Shown one piece after another: positions 25,047-37,237 of a stretch of 64,000 nt of DNA. Location of the stretch: the NCBI RefSeq assembly GCF_914767665.1, contig NC_059503.1, positions 6,696,001-6,760,000 of the forward strand, written 5' to 3'. The position numbers and the translations under genes were made by a program. This stretch comes from Harmonia axyridis. Its lineage: Eukaryota; Arthropoda; Insecta; Coleoptera; Coccinellidae. The first letter of the stretch is position 1; the number at the start of each line of letters is the position of its first letter. The notes beneath the pieces were generated by a model that was given only the letters and a program-made list of their open reading frames with translations, was not told the origin of the DNA and did no database searches.

Positions 25047-27257
25047 TACATATGGCTATTCAGTTTATAATTTTGAGTAGGAAATTTCTGTTTTGGCCGA
25101 TATTCCTTCATTTTTGGCTTGTAAAATCAATTGACCTTTACGGCATGAACTAAAGGTGATAGAAAACAATATTCTTGGGTTTTTGAAATCAGCACAAAAA
25201 ACACTGAAAATTAGTTCTGTGTGATCAATCATTAAAATAATGTAATTGAAACTGACGAATGCAAATTTAAAGAAAGAAAAAATATAATAACAGTGTTTAC
25301 AAGATAAACATATCCAAATTCTCGTAAATGACTGTCTGGGGTGTAAAATATCAGTTTTTTTCGTATATATTTATCGATTCCACTCGATACCTACATGCAT
25401 ATTAATTTTAGACGAACCCAACACTAGCTACCGATAATTTTCGCCTGAGCAGTTGCCAATTTTATAATTATTTCAAGCACGCTGTATATTCCGCTCAAGG
25501 TCACCATCCTGGATCCAAGAAGTGAAGGGTGGCATCACAAGGACTGCTTTTTTTTGCGAAAAGATCCATAACCACGAAACCTCAAACGCCAATTAATTAA
25601 ACCTGTTCAAGATATAAATTTTGCACATTTTTGTCGAACCTCAAGATATATGTATATGGCATATTTTTTTTTTTAATTTTGTGACTACTTGTCGTTTAAT
25701 TTTATACACCAGTGAAAGAAGATTTTGTTGATTTGCGACTGTTTTAATTGAGCTTTACGCTCATATTTCTGTTTTTATGATGTATCTTATTGGAATGCTA
25801 CAAGTTTATTGAGCATTGCGAATAATTTTTTAATGTTGATGGCTAGCAGGTACAGAATTATCAGTCACAGTAACGGAAAATTGATTTAATTTGTACTTAA
25901 TAATTTTATTACTGGAAATGAGATGGTTTATTATTTCTCATAAAAATATTACGAAAGTGTTTCCTGAGTCTGGTTCATGATTTCAGAGAATGAGTACCTA
26001 AATGTAAAAAACAAGCAATATATCCGCTTCATTTTAGTATTTCCTCCTATATTCTAGAATATATAAAAAATTTAATGAAGCGATGTTATTAGTCCCAGAA
26101 TTCTAATGAAATAGTCAAAAATTAACTATCATTTGAGATCTTCTCGGTAAAAAAAATAAGTAACAATTGAAACTTCGTTAAGTTTCGTCTTTGTACATAT
26201 AAATTAATTTTTAAACGGATCTCCTAGTTTTTAGCCTTTGAAGAAGAAATTCATGGGTCAAGTTTTAAATCTTTTTGAAATTAGTTTCGTTTTCCAATTT
26301 CATGTAAATAGCTCTTGCTGATGTGTATACAGAAGCTTTGTGAGTACTTCTGGGATGAGAATTTTTTTTAGTCGATTTTGATAGAATTTAGTTCTTCGAT
26401 CATGAGTTTTTCTCGAAATTCAGTACAGAAATTCATATGTTATTATGTAGATGTTGTTGAGTTGTTATAATAATAGTTCAGATATTCATGATCTATAGAT
26501 TTTCTGAAATTGTATACAGAATTTGTATAGCTTCAAATTAATGAATAATAATATTGCTATTTTGAATTATATACTCTCATATTTCGTCTCATTAAAGTTA
26601 GTTACATTCTTTCACTAACTTTTATCGCTTCATATTGCTATCAAGAAATATCGAGGCCCAAGAACGTCCCCTTGGGGCACTCCTCAATCGTAGTGACTCG
26701 GCAGTTTCTCAAACTCTTTATTTCCTTCCATGCTTAATTAGGTATTTCCATTTCCCCCCAAAATCAATTAAATCTTCAAAGCAACAACCTTAAAGACGTT
26801 AACTCAACAAAATTCCTCAAATCTAAGATCATTCAGAATACTTATGTCCCATAGTTTAGATGATTACGGTGATATCCCATCAATGGAATGCTGCATTATT
26901 TAATTTATCTCAACAATACACATTCCTTTTCAATATGGATCCTGTTATTATTATGGGTCGAAATTAATCAAGATACAGATAATTCGCTATGACGAATTAC
27001 AGCTCCCACAATTACTACAGCTTTGGAATAGTTAAGAGTTGATTACGTGGCACTATATCTTTCAAGGTGACCCGATCGATAGAGGAATCGGAATAGGAGT
27101 AGGTAAATCAGAGGAGGCTGAAATGATTGCTTTTAATCGATTTTATTGCTTTTTATGTGGGAGAAGAACATTATGTTCTTTGTTACTGGACAAAATGGGG
27201 GTCTAGTAGGTGACTGAATTCGTGGTTTAGGGTATTTGAGTGGAATGATACTATTAT
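25047..27257. other. AT-rich intron; one reverse-transcriptase-like word antisense near 26660-26692
   Basis: On the minus strand the stretch near 26660-26692 reads GVPQGDVLGP, resembling the GVPQGSxLGP box of non-LTR reverse transcriptases. The match is only about ten residues with no further RT motif found around it, so it is a weak relic call. Nothing else was recognised. Confidence 0.35.
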
Positions 27258-27711
27258 TAGGTGTACAACTTTGGTTCCGCCGTTTGCAATAGATGGCTGT
27301 AGATCGCATACAATAAGTTTAGGTATTTGTAAACATAACCTCATCGAAATATTAGTCGATTTGTGTCTGCATCATAAAGTTATTCTCGATTAAACATGTC
27401 AGCTTACGAGCCAAATTCTCGTCATATGCGGGAGGTTTTGATTGTCTGCTTTAATATGAAGAAATTTGCGGCTGATGCTCATCGAATGTTCTCAAATACC
27501 TATGGTGAGGCCGCTATTGGTAAAAAAAAACGTGCCGAAAGTGGTTTCAACGCTTCAAGAACGGTGATTTTGACGTCGAAGACCAGCATGACGGTGGAAG
27601 AGAGAAGGTTTTCGAAGATGCAGAATTAGAGGCATTACTTGATCAAGACTCGTGTCAAAGCGTGTTGGGGAATGTATAGATAATCGCGGTGGACAAAAAT
27701 TTTTTAACATG
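27258..27711 (+). mobile_element. Mariner remnant: N-terminal HTH region, internally deleted
   Basis: It starts with TTAGGTGTACAACTT, a typical mariner terminal repeat. A transposase opens at the ATG at 27396 with MSAYEPNSRHMREVL, FNMKKFAADAHRM and NTYGEAAI; after a one-base slip it continues as GDFDVEDQHDGGREKVFEDAELEALL in another frame. After about 110 codons the sequence jumps to a C-terminal-looking piece (27655-27710), so the catalytic centre is deleted. DD41D copy 6 is inserted immediately after it (27712). The 50951-51475 relic is the same family. Confidence 0.8.
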
Positions 27712-28586
27712 AAGGGTGTTTTTTTAGAGCTATAGAACTTTAAGTTGCAATAAAACAACGAAGGATTATTCGATTGACATGAATTTTATTAATCCGCAAG
27801 ATAATCTTGTGGCATTATATTTTAAATATGATTTCTGGCATATGACCGCCACGGCTGGCTAGGATGTAGTCCAATCTGGACGTCCAATTTTCAATGACTT
27901 TTTCCAACATTTGTAGCCGTATATCGGCAATAACACGGCGAATGCTGTCTTCCAAATAGTCAAGGGTCAAGGCCCCACAGAAAGTAGTCTAGCGGTGTTA
28001 AATCACAAGATCTTGGAGACCAATTCACAGGTCCAAAACGTGAAATTAGGCGGTCACGAAACGTGTCTTTCAATAAATCGATTATGGCACGAGCTGTTTG
28101 ACATGTTGCGCCGTCTTGTTGGAACCACAGCTCCTGGACATCATGGTTCTTCAATGCAGGAATGAAAAAGTTAGTAATCATGGCTCTATACCGATCACAA
28201 TTGACTGTAACGTTCTGGCCATCAACGTTTTTGAAGAAGTACGGACCAATGATTCCACCAGCCCATAAAGCGCACCAAATAGTCAGTTTTTCTGGATGTA
28301 ACGGTGTTTCGACATACACTTGAGGATTAGCTTCACTCCAAATGTGGCAGTTTTGTTTGTTCGCTAAACAAAATAAAATGGACGTAGTGCGCGATACGTA
28401 TTCCGCACAGAACCATTATTTTCGAAATGAAATTGCACTATTTGCAAGCGTTGTTTAGGCGTGAGTCTATTCATGATGAATTGCCGAACCAAACTGAGAA
28501 TAAATCATTTGACAGCTGTTAAATCGGTCGCCATCTTGAACAGTAATGCCAACTTAAAGTTATATACCTCGAAAAAAAACACCCGT
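27712..28586 (-). mobile_element. DD41D (rosa-like) deletion derivative, copy 6
   Basis: The left end AAGGGTG is preceded by TG instead of TA, and the right end CACCCGT is followed by TA. The shared internal deletion is present near 28365-28385. Next to it about 35 bp covering the WLNGYV region are also lost, as is a stretch around YVKSLVYADKP. Frame 27960-28319 covers GGIIGPYFF to LDYFLWG. It is inserted at the 3' edge of a mariner remnant, a nested arrangement. Confidence 0.92.
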
Positions 28587-28734
28587 TATTTATTAAAAAA
28601 AATTGTAAATCCTTCTTTTCTTCCTCCAAATTAGAAAAAAATTTAAATTTAAACAGCTCTTTCCTGGTGTTGCAGTTTTTTTGTCAGTTAGTATAATTCA
28701 TTCCCAACAAACCATCTGCATAAATTAATAATGC

Positions 28735-29339
28735 GATTATTTTGCAAAAGAAAACAATCAGGTAAGCTCCCTGTTCCTCCAAATATCTCAAAATCATCGG
28801 CAAAGAGTAATTCATGCGAACAATTATTATCTTAAATGTCATCTATAAAAAGTACAAATAAAAGTGGTCCAAAATTTGATCCCTGAGGAACCCCCGAGGT
28901 TGCCGCGAAGAAAACGATTTATACCCTTCATATTCAACATAGACCTCCCTATATTAGTTAGAAAGGAGGTATTTCAATAGGACCATAACATCCACGTCTT
29001 CTAAATGTCATCGATAAAAATTACAAATAAAAGTGGTCCCAAATTTGATCCCTGAGGAACCCCCGAGATTGCCGTGAAGAAAACGAGTTAAACCCTTCAT
29101 ATTCAACGTATAGACCTCCCTATTAGTTGGTTAGGACGGAGTTATTTCAAAAGGACCATAACATCCACGTCTTCTAAATGTCATCGATAAAAATTACAAA
29201 TAAAAGTGGTCCCAAATTTGATCCCTGAGGAACTCCCGAGGTTGCCGTGAAGAAAACGATTTAAACCCTTCATATTCATCGTAGACCTCCCTATTTGTTA
29301 GAAAGGAGGTATTTCAAAAAGACCATAACATCCACGTCT
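28735..29339 (-). repeat. Tandemly triplicated non-LTR reverse-transcriptase fragment
   Basis: Three head-to-tail units begin at about 28834, 29003 and 29176 (periods of roughly 169 and 173 bp), the last ending near 29339. On the minus strand each encodes the word GVPQGSN followed by GPLLFV and FIDDI, the conserved block of jockey-type non-LTR RT. Beyond the first unit the minus strand continues to LLFADDFEIF (about 28780-28810), the catalytic FADD box, in the expected order. The units contain stops and frameshifts. This is a relic RT segment amplified as a small tandem array. Confidence 0.8.
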
Positions 29340-29720
29340 CATATTTCATCAACGTAATGAGCTAACGCCCCAGTTTTCAAACGCCAAAACCTAGCCAATT
29401 TCATCACCCACTGTTGCCAATCTAACCGAAACTGCATGCAGATTTCCTGCGATACCGGAAGGTTGGCGAAGAACTAATAACAACATTCGGTGCGTTCTCG
29501 TCAAGAAGGCAAGGTCGGCCGGTCTGCTCTAGATCGGACTTACATCACAGCTGGCGGGTGGTGGCTGAATCTGGCACTCCTGCTTTCCCACGAGCGCGCT
29601 TACATTAGCAGACACTGCCTCTTATCTACGCGATCGGCGGCGGTAGTCGCCACGGTTAGAAGAGGAAGAATTGGCGAGGTTTTCTATGGTTTTTGAGGTA
29701 GGTCGGGTGGAGATCTTTTG
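29340..29720 (+). other. GC-rich island inside the intron, possible alternative 5' exon or promoter
   Basis: From about 29370 to 29700 the sequence is markedly GC- and CpG-rich relative to its flanks and contains no transposon protein motif. A donor-like TTTTGAG|GTAGGT occurs at about 29696. A 68-codon plus-strand frame (29490-29696) lacks family motifs. An alternative first exon or enhancer is a guess from composition and the donor. Confidence 0.3.
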
Positions 29721-29934
29721 AAAATTGGTTTTACGCTTTGAGGTAGATGAATTCGAATTTCGTTCTGGCGGATTTGTATCTTCATACAAGTATGGAAGTG
29801 TGTGGAAGACTTTAGTTGTAGATTGCATGAATATTCATTGAATGTTGATCTGAGCTAGACTAGCGCATACAACTCCCTTTATTTCTGTATCATACAGAGT
29901 ACTTAACAAGCTCTATGACAAATTTTTTACAGAT

Positions 29935-30650
29935 GAGTATTAAAAATTTGAATGAAAATTTTGGACATAAAAATTTTCAGGTGAGAACGAAATTTGGTTA
30001 ATGATGAATCTTCAAATCTCCCACTGCTCCCGATTCGTCAGAGACCTCACAGTTTAAGAAAAAACGAAAATCGAAATTTTCGAAAAATCAGTAAAAATTG
30101 CATTTCTTTACAAGAATCGTTATGTCTCCTAAAATATTTGTTACAGACCCCTCAAATGAAAACGTTTTCCGAAGATTAAGTTGTGATCTTATACATGATG
30201 AGGTTTCAATTTCATATCTTGAGTTCAGAAGAGAAGACAGCCTCGAGAAAATTATCGAAATATTTTACAAAATTTCAGTTTATAACCAATTACTTCTGAA
30301 ATAATGTACTAATCGCCCTACTTCAAGTATTTTCGTGATCTACGTTATCATATCAATTAAAAAAAAGGTATAAACTCCCCATAAAATAATTTAAAATTTT
30401 TTTTTATTTTTCAAGGTCTAAGTATTGAAAATTTGAGTGAAAATTTGGACATAAAAATTTTCGGGTGAGAACAAAATTTGGCAAATGATGAATCGTCAAA
30501 CCTCCCACAGCTCACCGATTTGTTGTTTGTTTTCCGAAGATCGAGTTATGATCTTATACATGATGAGGTTTCAAGTTCATATCTTGAGTCCAGAAGAGAA
30601 GACAGCCTCGAGAAAATTATAGAAATGTTTTCTAAGATTTCTTGTTCAAA
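29935..30650. repeat. Direct duplication of a 250-360 bp unit
   Basis: The unit at about 29935-30300 recurs at about 30415-30650. Shared strings include GGACATAAAAATTTTC, GATCTTATACATGATGAGGT and AGAAGAGAAGACAGCCTCGA. The second unit lacks about 110 bp of the first. A motif upstream (AACAAGCTCTATGAC, near 29895) resembles the left end of the element at 12243. No protein is recognised. Confidence 0.75.
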
Positions 30651-31126
30651 ATTCGATGCACAATTTATTCTATAGACTTTTACAAACGATTTGATCTATG
30701 CTGTAAGATAAAGGGCGAATTGTTAACAAAAATCATATTGATTCTTCAAGAAATCTTCAATCATATACGTAAATTTAAATGCTTCATTTGTCCATCAATA
30801 AAGCTAATATTAACCTTGACCTTCAACAAACCAATCTCTTCACTGCATTGAACTAGAAGTATATAAATGAGCACCAATTACCTGTTTTATTGGCACTCAA
30901 GAGGAATACCACTTATCCAACTTCTCTCAAGATATAGAGTTATTTATTCACAAATTCGATTAAGTTCTACGACTTTCTGATTGTTTCATCTATCACTGAT
31001 ATCGGTAGTGTATCTAATAGATCGGAGATCTTAATGACATCGTTATTTGTAATAATAGTTTTATGTCTGCTTCAGGTCAGCTTTAAGCATTTATAAATAT
31101 AGATTTACAGTAATTCTCTTTTTATA
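30651..31126. other. AT-rich intron, nothing recognised
   Basis: Only short frames without motifs. Confidence 0.45.
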
Positions 31127-32009
31127 CTCTGTGTCCGTAAAGTATGGAACAAATTCATTTTTAGCTAAACTTACCATTTTAAGAAATAATCCTGAAACAC
31201 GTTGCTTTTTAATTTTAATTTACCGCATTTCAAAATAATAATCTAATATACAGGGTGAATTACTTTCGAGTAATGACGTCATAGTCATTTTTCTTAAATG
31301 GAATACCCCCATTTTGTCTCAATTTTCCTATTACTTTAGCTGAGCTGATTCCAAAAATGTATCACATGTTGATTCTAATTGGTACAGTGTGGACAAAAAG
31401 ACAATAGTTTTGTGTGTGCTCATAAAGTAACTCGTAACATTCTTTATTAGTTAAATTAACAATATTATCAAAAATACTTATTGTCTAGCGGCAATTGGTT
31501 TGAATGTTACACCTTGTAGTTTGTTACATTTTTAGATTAATAAAAATGAGCTGTTTCCAAACATGTTTGGTACTTGTGGTCTAGCAGACAGAATATGAAA
31601 GAAATTATTTCTTATTTTTATACATTTTTATTAATCTAGAAATGTAACAAACAATAAGTATTTTTGATAATATTGTTAATTTAACTAATAAAGAATGTTA
31701 CGCGTTACTTTATGAGCACACACGAAACTAAGTGTATATTTGTCCACCCTGTACCAATTGGAATCAACATGTGATACATTTTTGGAATCAGCTCAGCTAG
31801 AGTAATCGGAAAATTGAGACAAAATGGGGGTATTCCATTTAAGAAAAATGACTATGACGTCATTACTCGAAAGTAATTCACCCTGTATATTAGATTATTA
31901 TTTTAAAATACGGTAAATTAAAATTAAAAATAGACGTGTTTCAGGATTATTTCTTAAAATGGTCTGTTTAGCTAAAAATGAATTTGTTCCTTACTTTACG
32001 GACACAGGG
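31127..32009. repeat. Long-armed fold-back element, family A, copy 2
   Basis: Bordered by TA on both sides, with ends CTCTGTGTCCGTAAAG and its inverse. The arms pair over roughly 400 bp each, around a spacer near 31540-31650. It contains the uninterrupted string TTTCAAAATAATAATCTAATATACAGGG (left) and its partner TATTTTAAAATACGG (right), showing the unfilled state of the hAT target in copy 3. No protein is encoded. Confidence 0.9.
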
Positions 32010-32571
32010 TATATCCTCGGATTGACAGAAACAAATTCGAAAAGATAGAATCGAATTAAAGTCATAGAAAATGAGATGCAAATTCCATCTGTAAACTTTC
32101 TTCAAGCTCCACAACTTCCTCATGAAGCACACAGTCAACAAGAATGTTTGTGTCCAATATCCTTGATATGATCACCACTAACTTCGAAACCGATTTTTAC
32201 ATTTTCCTGTAAGAAAAGAAGAGTCTTATGTTAAAACAACAGTCTTGCAATAAACAATTTTTATGGATTCCTTATGGTAATACAACGTTTCATAACGAAC
32301 AGTGTTGAAAGTATATGTACATTTACACTGGTTGGATATTTATTGTCGAATTCTTGCATTATGTATGTTTCTGAGACGCCACTCAACTTATATTCTGGCA
32401 GGAGGGAATGCAAAAAACGAAACCATCAGAGAAATTGTTGAATATTTGAGTCACGATTCCACAACCTTTATCGTTGAATGTTCTGTACGAATTATACAAT
32501 AGAAAAACGAGTCAAATTTCACAAAGACTTTCATTGTTTTCGAATCGATCGAATTCATAATGAAGAGGGTT
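32010..32571. other. AT-rich intron, nothing recognised
   Basis: A 66-codon frame (32302-32502) has no recognisable motif. Confidence 0.45.
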
Positions 32572-32820
32572 TTTCAATAAGAGGTTCCATTTTGAATAGC
32601 CCGCTATCTAGACAGCTGTCACTTTTAAAACTGTCTATTGTGACATTTAACAAGTAAATACTAGGCCATTACTAAAAATGGAATGATGCACGCTTCAACA
32701 ACACATTTAAATTGAAAAATTGTGAAAGCAATCGCAATTTTGCATGAGGAGTTTCTTGGCTGTGTTATTTCTTCAAGAGGAGATCACAATGTGTAATAAC
32801 TCGTAATAAAAGTACATTCC
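32572..32820 (+). mobile_element. Fragment of a Tc1/mariner-type 5' end
   Basis: The stretch from GAGGTTCCATTTTGAATAGC through the CAGCTGTCACTTTT block and ACTAGGCCATTACTA matches the segment at about 55400-55500 (with CATCTGGGCAGCTATCACTT and CTACGCCATTACTA). It is followed by a short peptide-like start (near 32680) containing NTFKLKNC. It looks like the leader and first codons of a transposon not otherwise preserved here. The family is not identified. Confidence 0.4.
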
Positions 32821-32989
32821 CAAACTTCAACGTTTGTTGGTTTTTGCGTATCAATTCACTTTGTCTTCCGGGAAAGTACAGTTTTCAAGACCAGATGGAC
32901 AATATGCCATTTACCCATATCTCAAAAATTACATGTAGATCAGGTATAACGTTTTGAATGTTTATGCAAAATTTCGAGAAGAAATTTGA

Positions 32990-34566
32990 CAGGATGTTCT
33001 TAAATTGGAGGTATCAAGGAGAATGAGAGATTTCTATGGTAATTTTAAGAGAAAAGACCTAAAAACATGGGCCCGCGAATACTTGGTTTTCGAGATACAG
33101 GATGTTTCTTGTAGTCTTACTTTTTTGTGATGATTATAAAGGGTGTTTTTTTAGAGGTATAGAACTTCAAATTGCAATAAAACAACGATGGATTATTCCA
33201 TTGACATGAATTTTATTTAACAGCAAGATAATCTTGTGGCATTACATTTTAAATATGATTTCTGGTATATGACCGCCATGGCTGGCTCGGATGTAGTCCA
33301 ATCTGGACGTCCAATTTTCGATGACTTTTTCCAACATTTGTGGCCGTATGTCGGCAATAACACGGCGAATGTTGTCTTCCAAATGGTCAAAGGTTTGTGG
33401 CTTATCCGCATAGACCAATTACTTTACATAGCCCCACAGAAAGTAGTCTAGCGGTGTTAAATCACAAGATCTTGGAGGCCAATTCACAGGTCCAAAACGT
33501 GAAATTAGGCGGTCACCAAACGTGTCTTTCAATAAATCGATTGTGGCACGAGCTGTGTGACCTGTTGAGCCGTCTTGTTGGAACCACAGCTCCTGGACAT
33601 CATGGTTGTTCAATTCAGGAATGAAAAAGTTAGTAGAAGTACGGACCAATGATTCCACCAGCCAATAAAGCGCACCAAACAGTCAGTTTTTCTGGATTTT
33701 ACGGTGTTTCGACTTACACTTGAGGATTAGCTTCACTCCAAATGCTGCAGTTTTGTTTGTTGACGTAGCCATTCAACCAAAAGTGCGCTTCATCGCTAAA
33801 CAAAATAAAATGGACGTAGTGCGCGATATGTATTCCGCACAGAACCATTATTTTCGAAATAAAATTGCACTATTTGCAAGCGTTGTTCAGGCGTGAGTCT
33901 ATTCATGAAGAATTGTCAAACCAAACTGAGAATAAATCACTTGACAGCTGTTAAATTGGTGGCCATCTTGAACAGTAATGCCAACTTAAAGTTATATACC
34001 TCGAAAAAAAAAACACCCGTTACTAGTTCATCGAATCTTTATTAATCTTCGCTACAGACTGACTGAATAAGTATCAAAACTTATATTAAATAAATTTATT
34101 CATCGCAGTTTACTAAATGGATTTTTATAATAATTTGGAATTTCCTGAGAATTACTAGAGACTTTTTCTTGAAATTTTTTTCTCGAAATCGGTAGCAGTT
34201 ACGACAAGACTACAAGAAATCAAAAAGAGTAGAATTGGACCTAAGATTCTTTTTACATTTTTGTAAACTACCAGTGGTTCACCAAAAAAAAAAAATTCTA
34301 GATGAAAGAAGCGGACAATGTTCCAGAAAAAATACCATCCTATAGATTTGCATTTAAAATTAGCCTAGCACATGATGAAAGCTTTAAATCGGGATATCTA
34401 TGCCAAATTTGAGTTGAATATCTTGAAGGGCAAGAGCTATGAAAAAAAAAATTGAAAAAGAATCAAATTTCAACACCCTGTTTCTCGAAAACAAAGCGTT
34501 TGCTTGCTCATGTTCTGAGCAATCTGTCATTTTCGTTTGTCCAACCAATATAGGACTATAGGAGCA
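32990..34566. repeat. Interspersed repeat family X, copy 2, split by DD41D copy 7
   Basis: The left part (about 32990-33138) and right part (34021-34566) together match copy 1 (10608-11309) in inverse orientation. Matches include the string around ACTACAAGAAA/TTTCTTGTAGT, the TGTAGCGAAGATAAATAAAG block and the ATCTATAGGG/CCTATAGATT block. The interruption is exactly the DD41D element plus one TA. Confidence 0.75.
33139..34020 (-). mobile_element. DD41D (rosa-like) deletion derivative, copy 7, nested in repeat X
   Basis: AAGGGTG at the left and CACCCGT at the right, with TA on both sides. The shared internal deletion is present near 33800-33815. An extra deletion near 33635 removes about 70 bp between GGIIGPYFF and ITNFF on the minus strand. 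Frame 33419-33658 spans NFFIPELNNHDVQELWFQQD to LDYFLWGYVK. Comparison with repeat X copy 1 (site near 11157-11160) gives the pre-insertion sequence with a single TA. Confidence 0.95.
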
Positions 34567-37237
34567 CCCAGTATGAACACGAATTTGGACATAAGCTTGA
34601 ATGATCTTGTGTTCATCTTCTTGTCATACAATTTTTCAAGAGTGCATCTGAAACTGATCATTCAAAAAGATAATAGGTAATTATAGAAGATAATTTTAGA
34701 TGCATGGACGCACAAATGATTGATCTCTATGCAGAAGATGTACAGAATAATTCTCGCAGACAATATACGAATATTCCGCAAGCAGACACATCGCAAAGAG
34801 CTATCAATTCATACCTGGCGTACTAGACAAGAAGACAATCAACATTCTCGCCCTTTCAAAGTCGCTGCAACTTTTACCGTGCTCAATGAAAAACCTCAGC
34901 TATTTTGACATTTACCTCTACATCATAATATCGAATCAGATAGTCGAGTTGAACGGTGTATTTGCAATGATTTTGGTCCAGAGCATAAATGAGATTATAT
35001 ATTATTATCGTCTGTCCACATCGTTTATAATATTATCTCGATTGAAGTTGAGAAACCTGGGAAAAAAATATGATTTATCGTTTTTCAAGATTATTTACCT
35101 CGTTATCGAAAGGGTCAATTCTGGAATGTATCGAAGGTGTATGCTAATGGATTTCTCAATGGGTAATAGATTTATTGGTCTCAATGAACTAGGAAATCAA
35201 TGAAAATGTCAGAGAATGCTAGGAATTCTTCATTCATCGGTTTTTAAAAATAAAAAATCATTGACCTGAAAAATTAACATAAAGACAGACGTAATTCAGT
35301 TATTCATCTTATTAACCATTACTAGAGTCTATAAATACAATTCCAACTAACAAAAATTATTTCTAGAATCTGGACAAAATAATATACAGGCTGTTTCTAA
35401 ATTGGAGGTACGAAGGAAGCATATTCCTCGTATCATTTTAAGAAAATAAAGTCTAATTAACATAGGCCACAAACGTTTTGTTTTGAAATACAGGGTGTTA
35501 AAGACTACATCTACATACAAAAAATGTTTATGTAGAAAGTGGATTTTATATTAAAAAAAGTTCCGTACTGAAAAATCCATTAATTTATAGATTCATACTG
35601 AGAAAATCCCTGACGTTACAAAAATAGATTTAAAAGGAAAATCTTTTCAAGGATGTTTTATAGACAGATAATATTTCTTATCATTTCTGATGCCTTGAAA
35701 TTATGATGGTCGAAAAATAACAGAATATTTAGAATATAACTTTCACTTTTTTTTGAAAAAACGAGTGTGATGTAGAATAAGGTGTAGAATAGGATTCATT
35801 AACATTTTTTGATTGTAGACCACTAAGGCGATTTGTAACCATTTTCGAATAACCGAACTTTAAAAAATTGTACGTATCGTAAACATATAATCAACTAAAT
35901 GTAACAACATCAAAGAACAATGCTTTTAATAGTATCTGGTATTATTGACTTTTCATATCTTGATTACTCAAAATAGTGATAATTATCCAGGATAACGTTT
36001 TGTATTGTTCAACAACGGAGAACAAATGAGAGTCTCTAGCGTCAAATCGAGCCTATAGAAAAACTTTTGCCTTTTGAACTTTTTGTGGTGGCCACTTTCC
36101 TTAATAAAGTGTGCGGTATCCTTCAACTCGAATTCTTCATCAGTCATTCAAACCGAGGTATTTCGAATCATTCTCGGATCATTATTCGAAAATTGCAAAT
36201 ATTTAAACGAAATGAAAGCCTGCTTTTTCCTAGAACAACAGCAAAAATAGCCCTTTCATAAAAAATCTCAAACATTCTTTGCTTTTATAAATAAATTAAC
36301 CCTTAAACAGACCCCTGCGGCACTCCACATCGATTTCAAAAGCACAGAATCAACGAATCTCCCACGAGATAAAGAAATTCGTATTGTTTATCACCTAGTT
36401 TGATATTGCCTAATAGATTAATTGTCTAACGCTTCGCAGCTCCAGAAAAACCTATATCTAAATTATTCAAACCTCAAAATAATAAATTAGATGACTATCT
36501 TTATTAATGACACCCCGCGAAACGATTGTTACAGTTTTAATGCGGTTGTAAATTACATTTATGATAATTCGAACGAACTGATTTGACAGCACACAAACGT
36601 CCACGTACAGTCCACACCGGAGGAGTGGTCCATCTGTCTTGGAGCCGGCCTCAGGTACAGTCGGTACGATAAATCAGTAATCATATATTCCCGCTTGATC
36701 TGTCAACGCTGACAGTTCACTTACAGGGAAATATTGTTGGGGTGTTCTCTCTGCCTGTGTGTTCTGTTTTTTTTTTAGGTAGGGGGGAAAGGGTGACGAG
36801 GGGAAGATAAATGGATGTTTTGCATGGTATTGAATATGTACGATCAGAAATATGCATGTTCTAGAGGTTGGTATGTCGGTAGAATTGAAGACCACCATGG
36901 TGGGTATGAATTTTCAATCATTGATGGTTGGAAAAGGGGAATGAACTAATCCATTAGAGATGAGGATATTGCAGTCAACACATCATAGTAAATATGTCAG
37001 GAGCTTTTGAGCGCTCTTTGGTTTTTGCCCCCCCCTATCAACTCTCAACTTGTTGAATCTAACATGAGAATTTTTTGTGTGTGGAATCTTCATCTCATCA
37101 CTCAAATGAAAACAATAAACCAGCAAAAAATTTTTCTTATTCGGGAGAATACAGGCGTATTCAAAGTTAATCAGTTTTCAGCGAATAACGAGAGTTGTAA
37201 TATTGAAAATATTCTGTGGAAAATGCAGGGACACCTA
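34567..37237. other. AT-rich intron with a partial repeat X and a short RT-like relic
   Basis: About 35391-35500 carries ACAGGCTGTTTCTAAATTGG and nearby strings, an end fragment of repeat X. On the minus strand near 36305-36335 the word GVPQGSV followed by a stop resembles the RT box seen at 28.8 kb; alone it is weak evidence. A GC-rich patch at 36570-36670 with AG/GT borders around 44 nt is unassigned. No gene is supported. Confidence 0.4.

Noticed and set aside
26660..26692. Separate retrotransposon at the GVPQG-like word
   Set aside because: Ten residues with no neighbouring RT motifs; kept only as a remark in the spacer entry, as is the similar word near 36305.
28834..29339. CRISPR-like array (three spaced repeats)
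   Set aside because: The units are 170 bp, contiguous, without short repeat-spacer structure, and encode an RT motif. The genome is eukaryotic.
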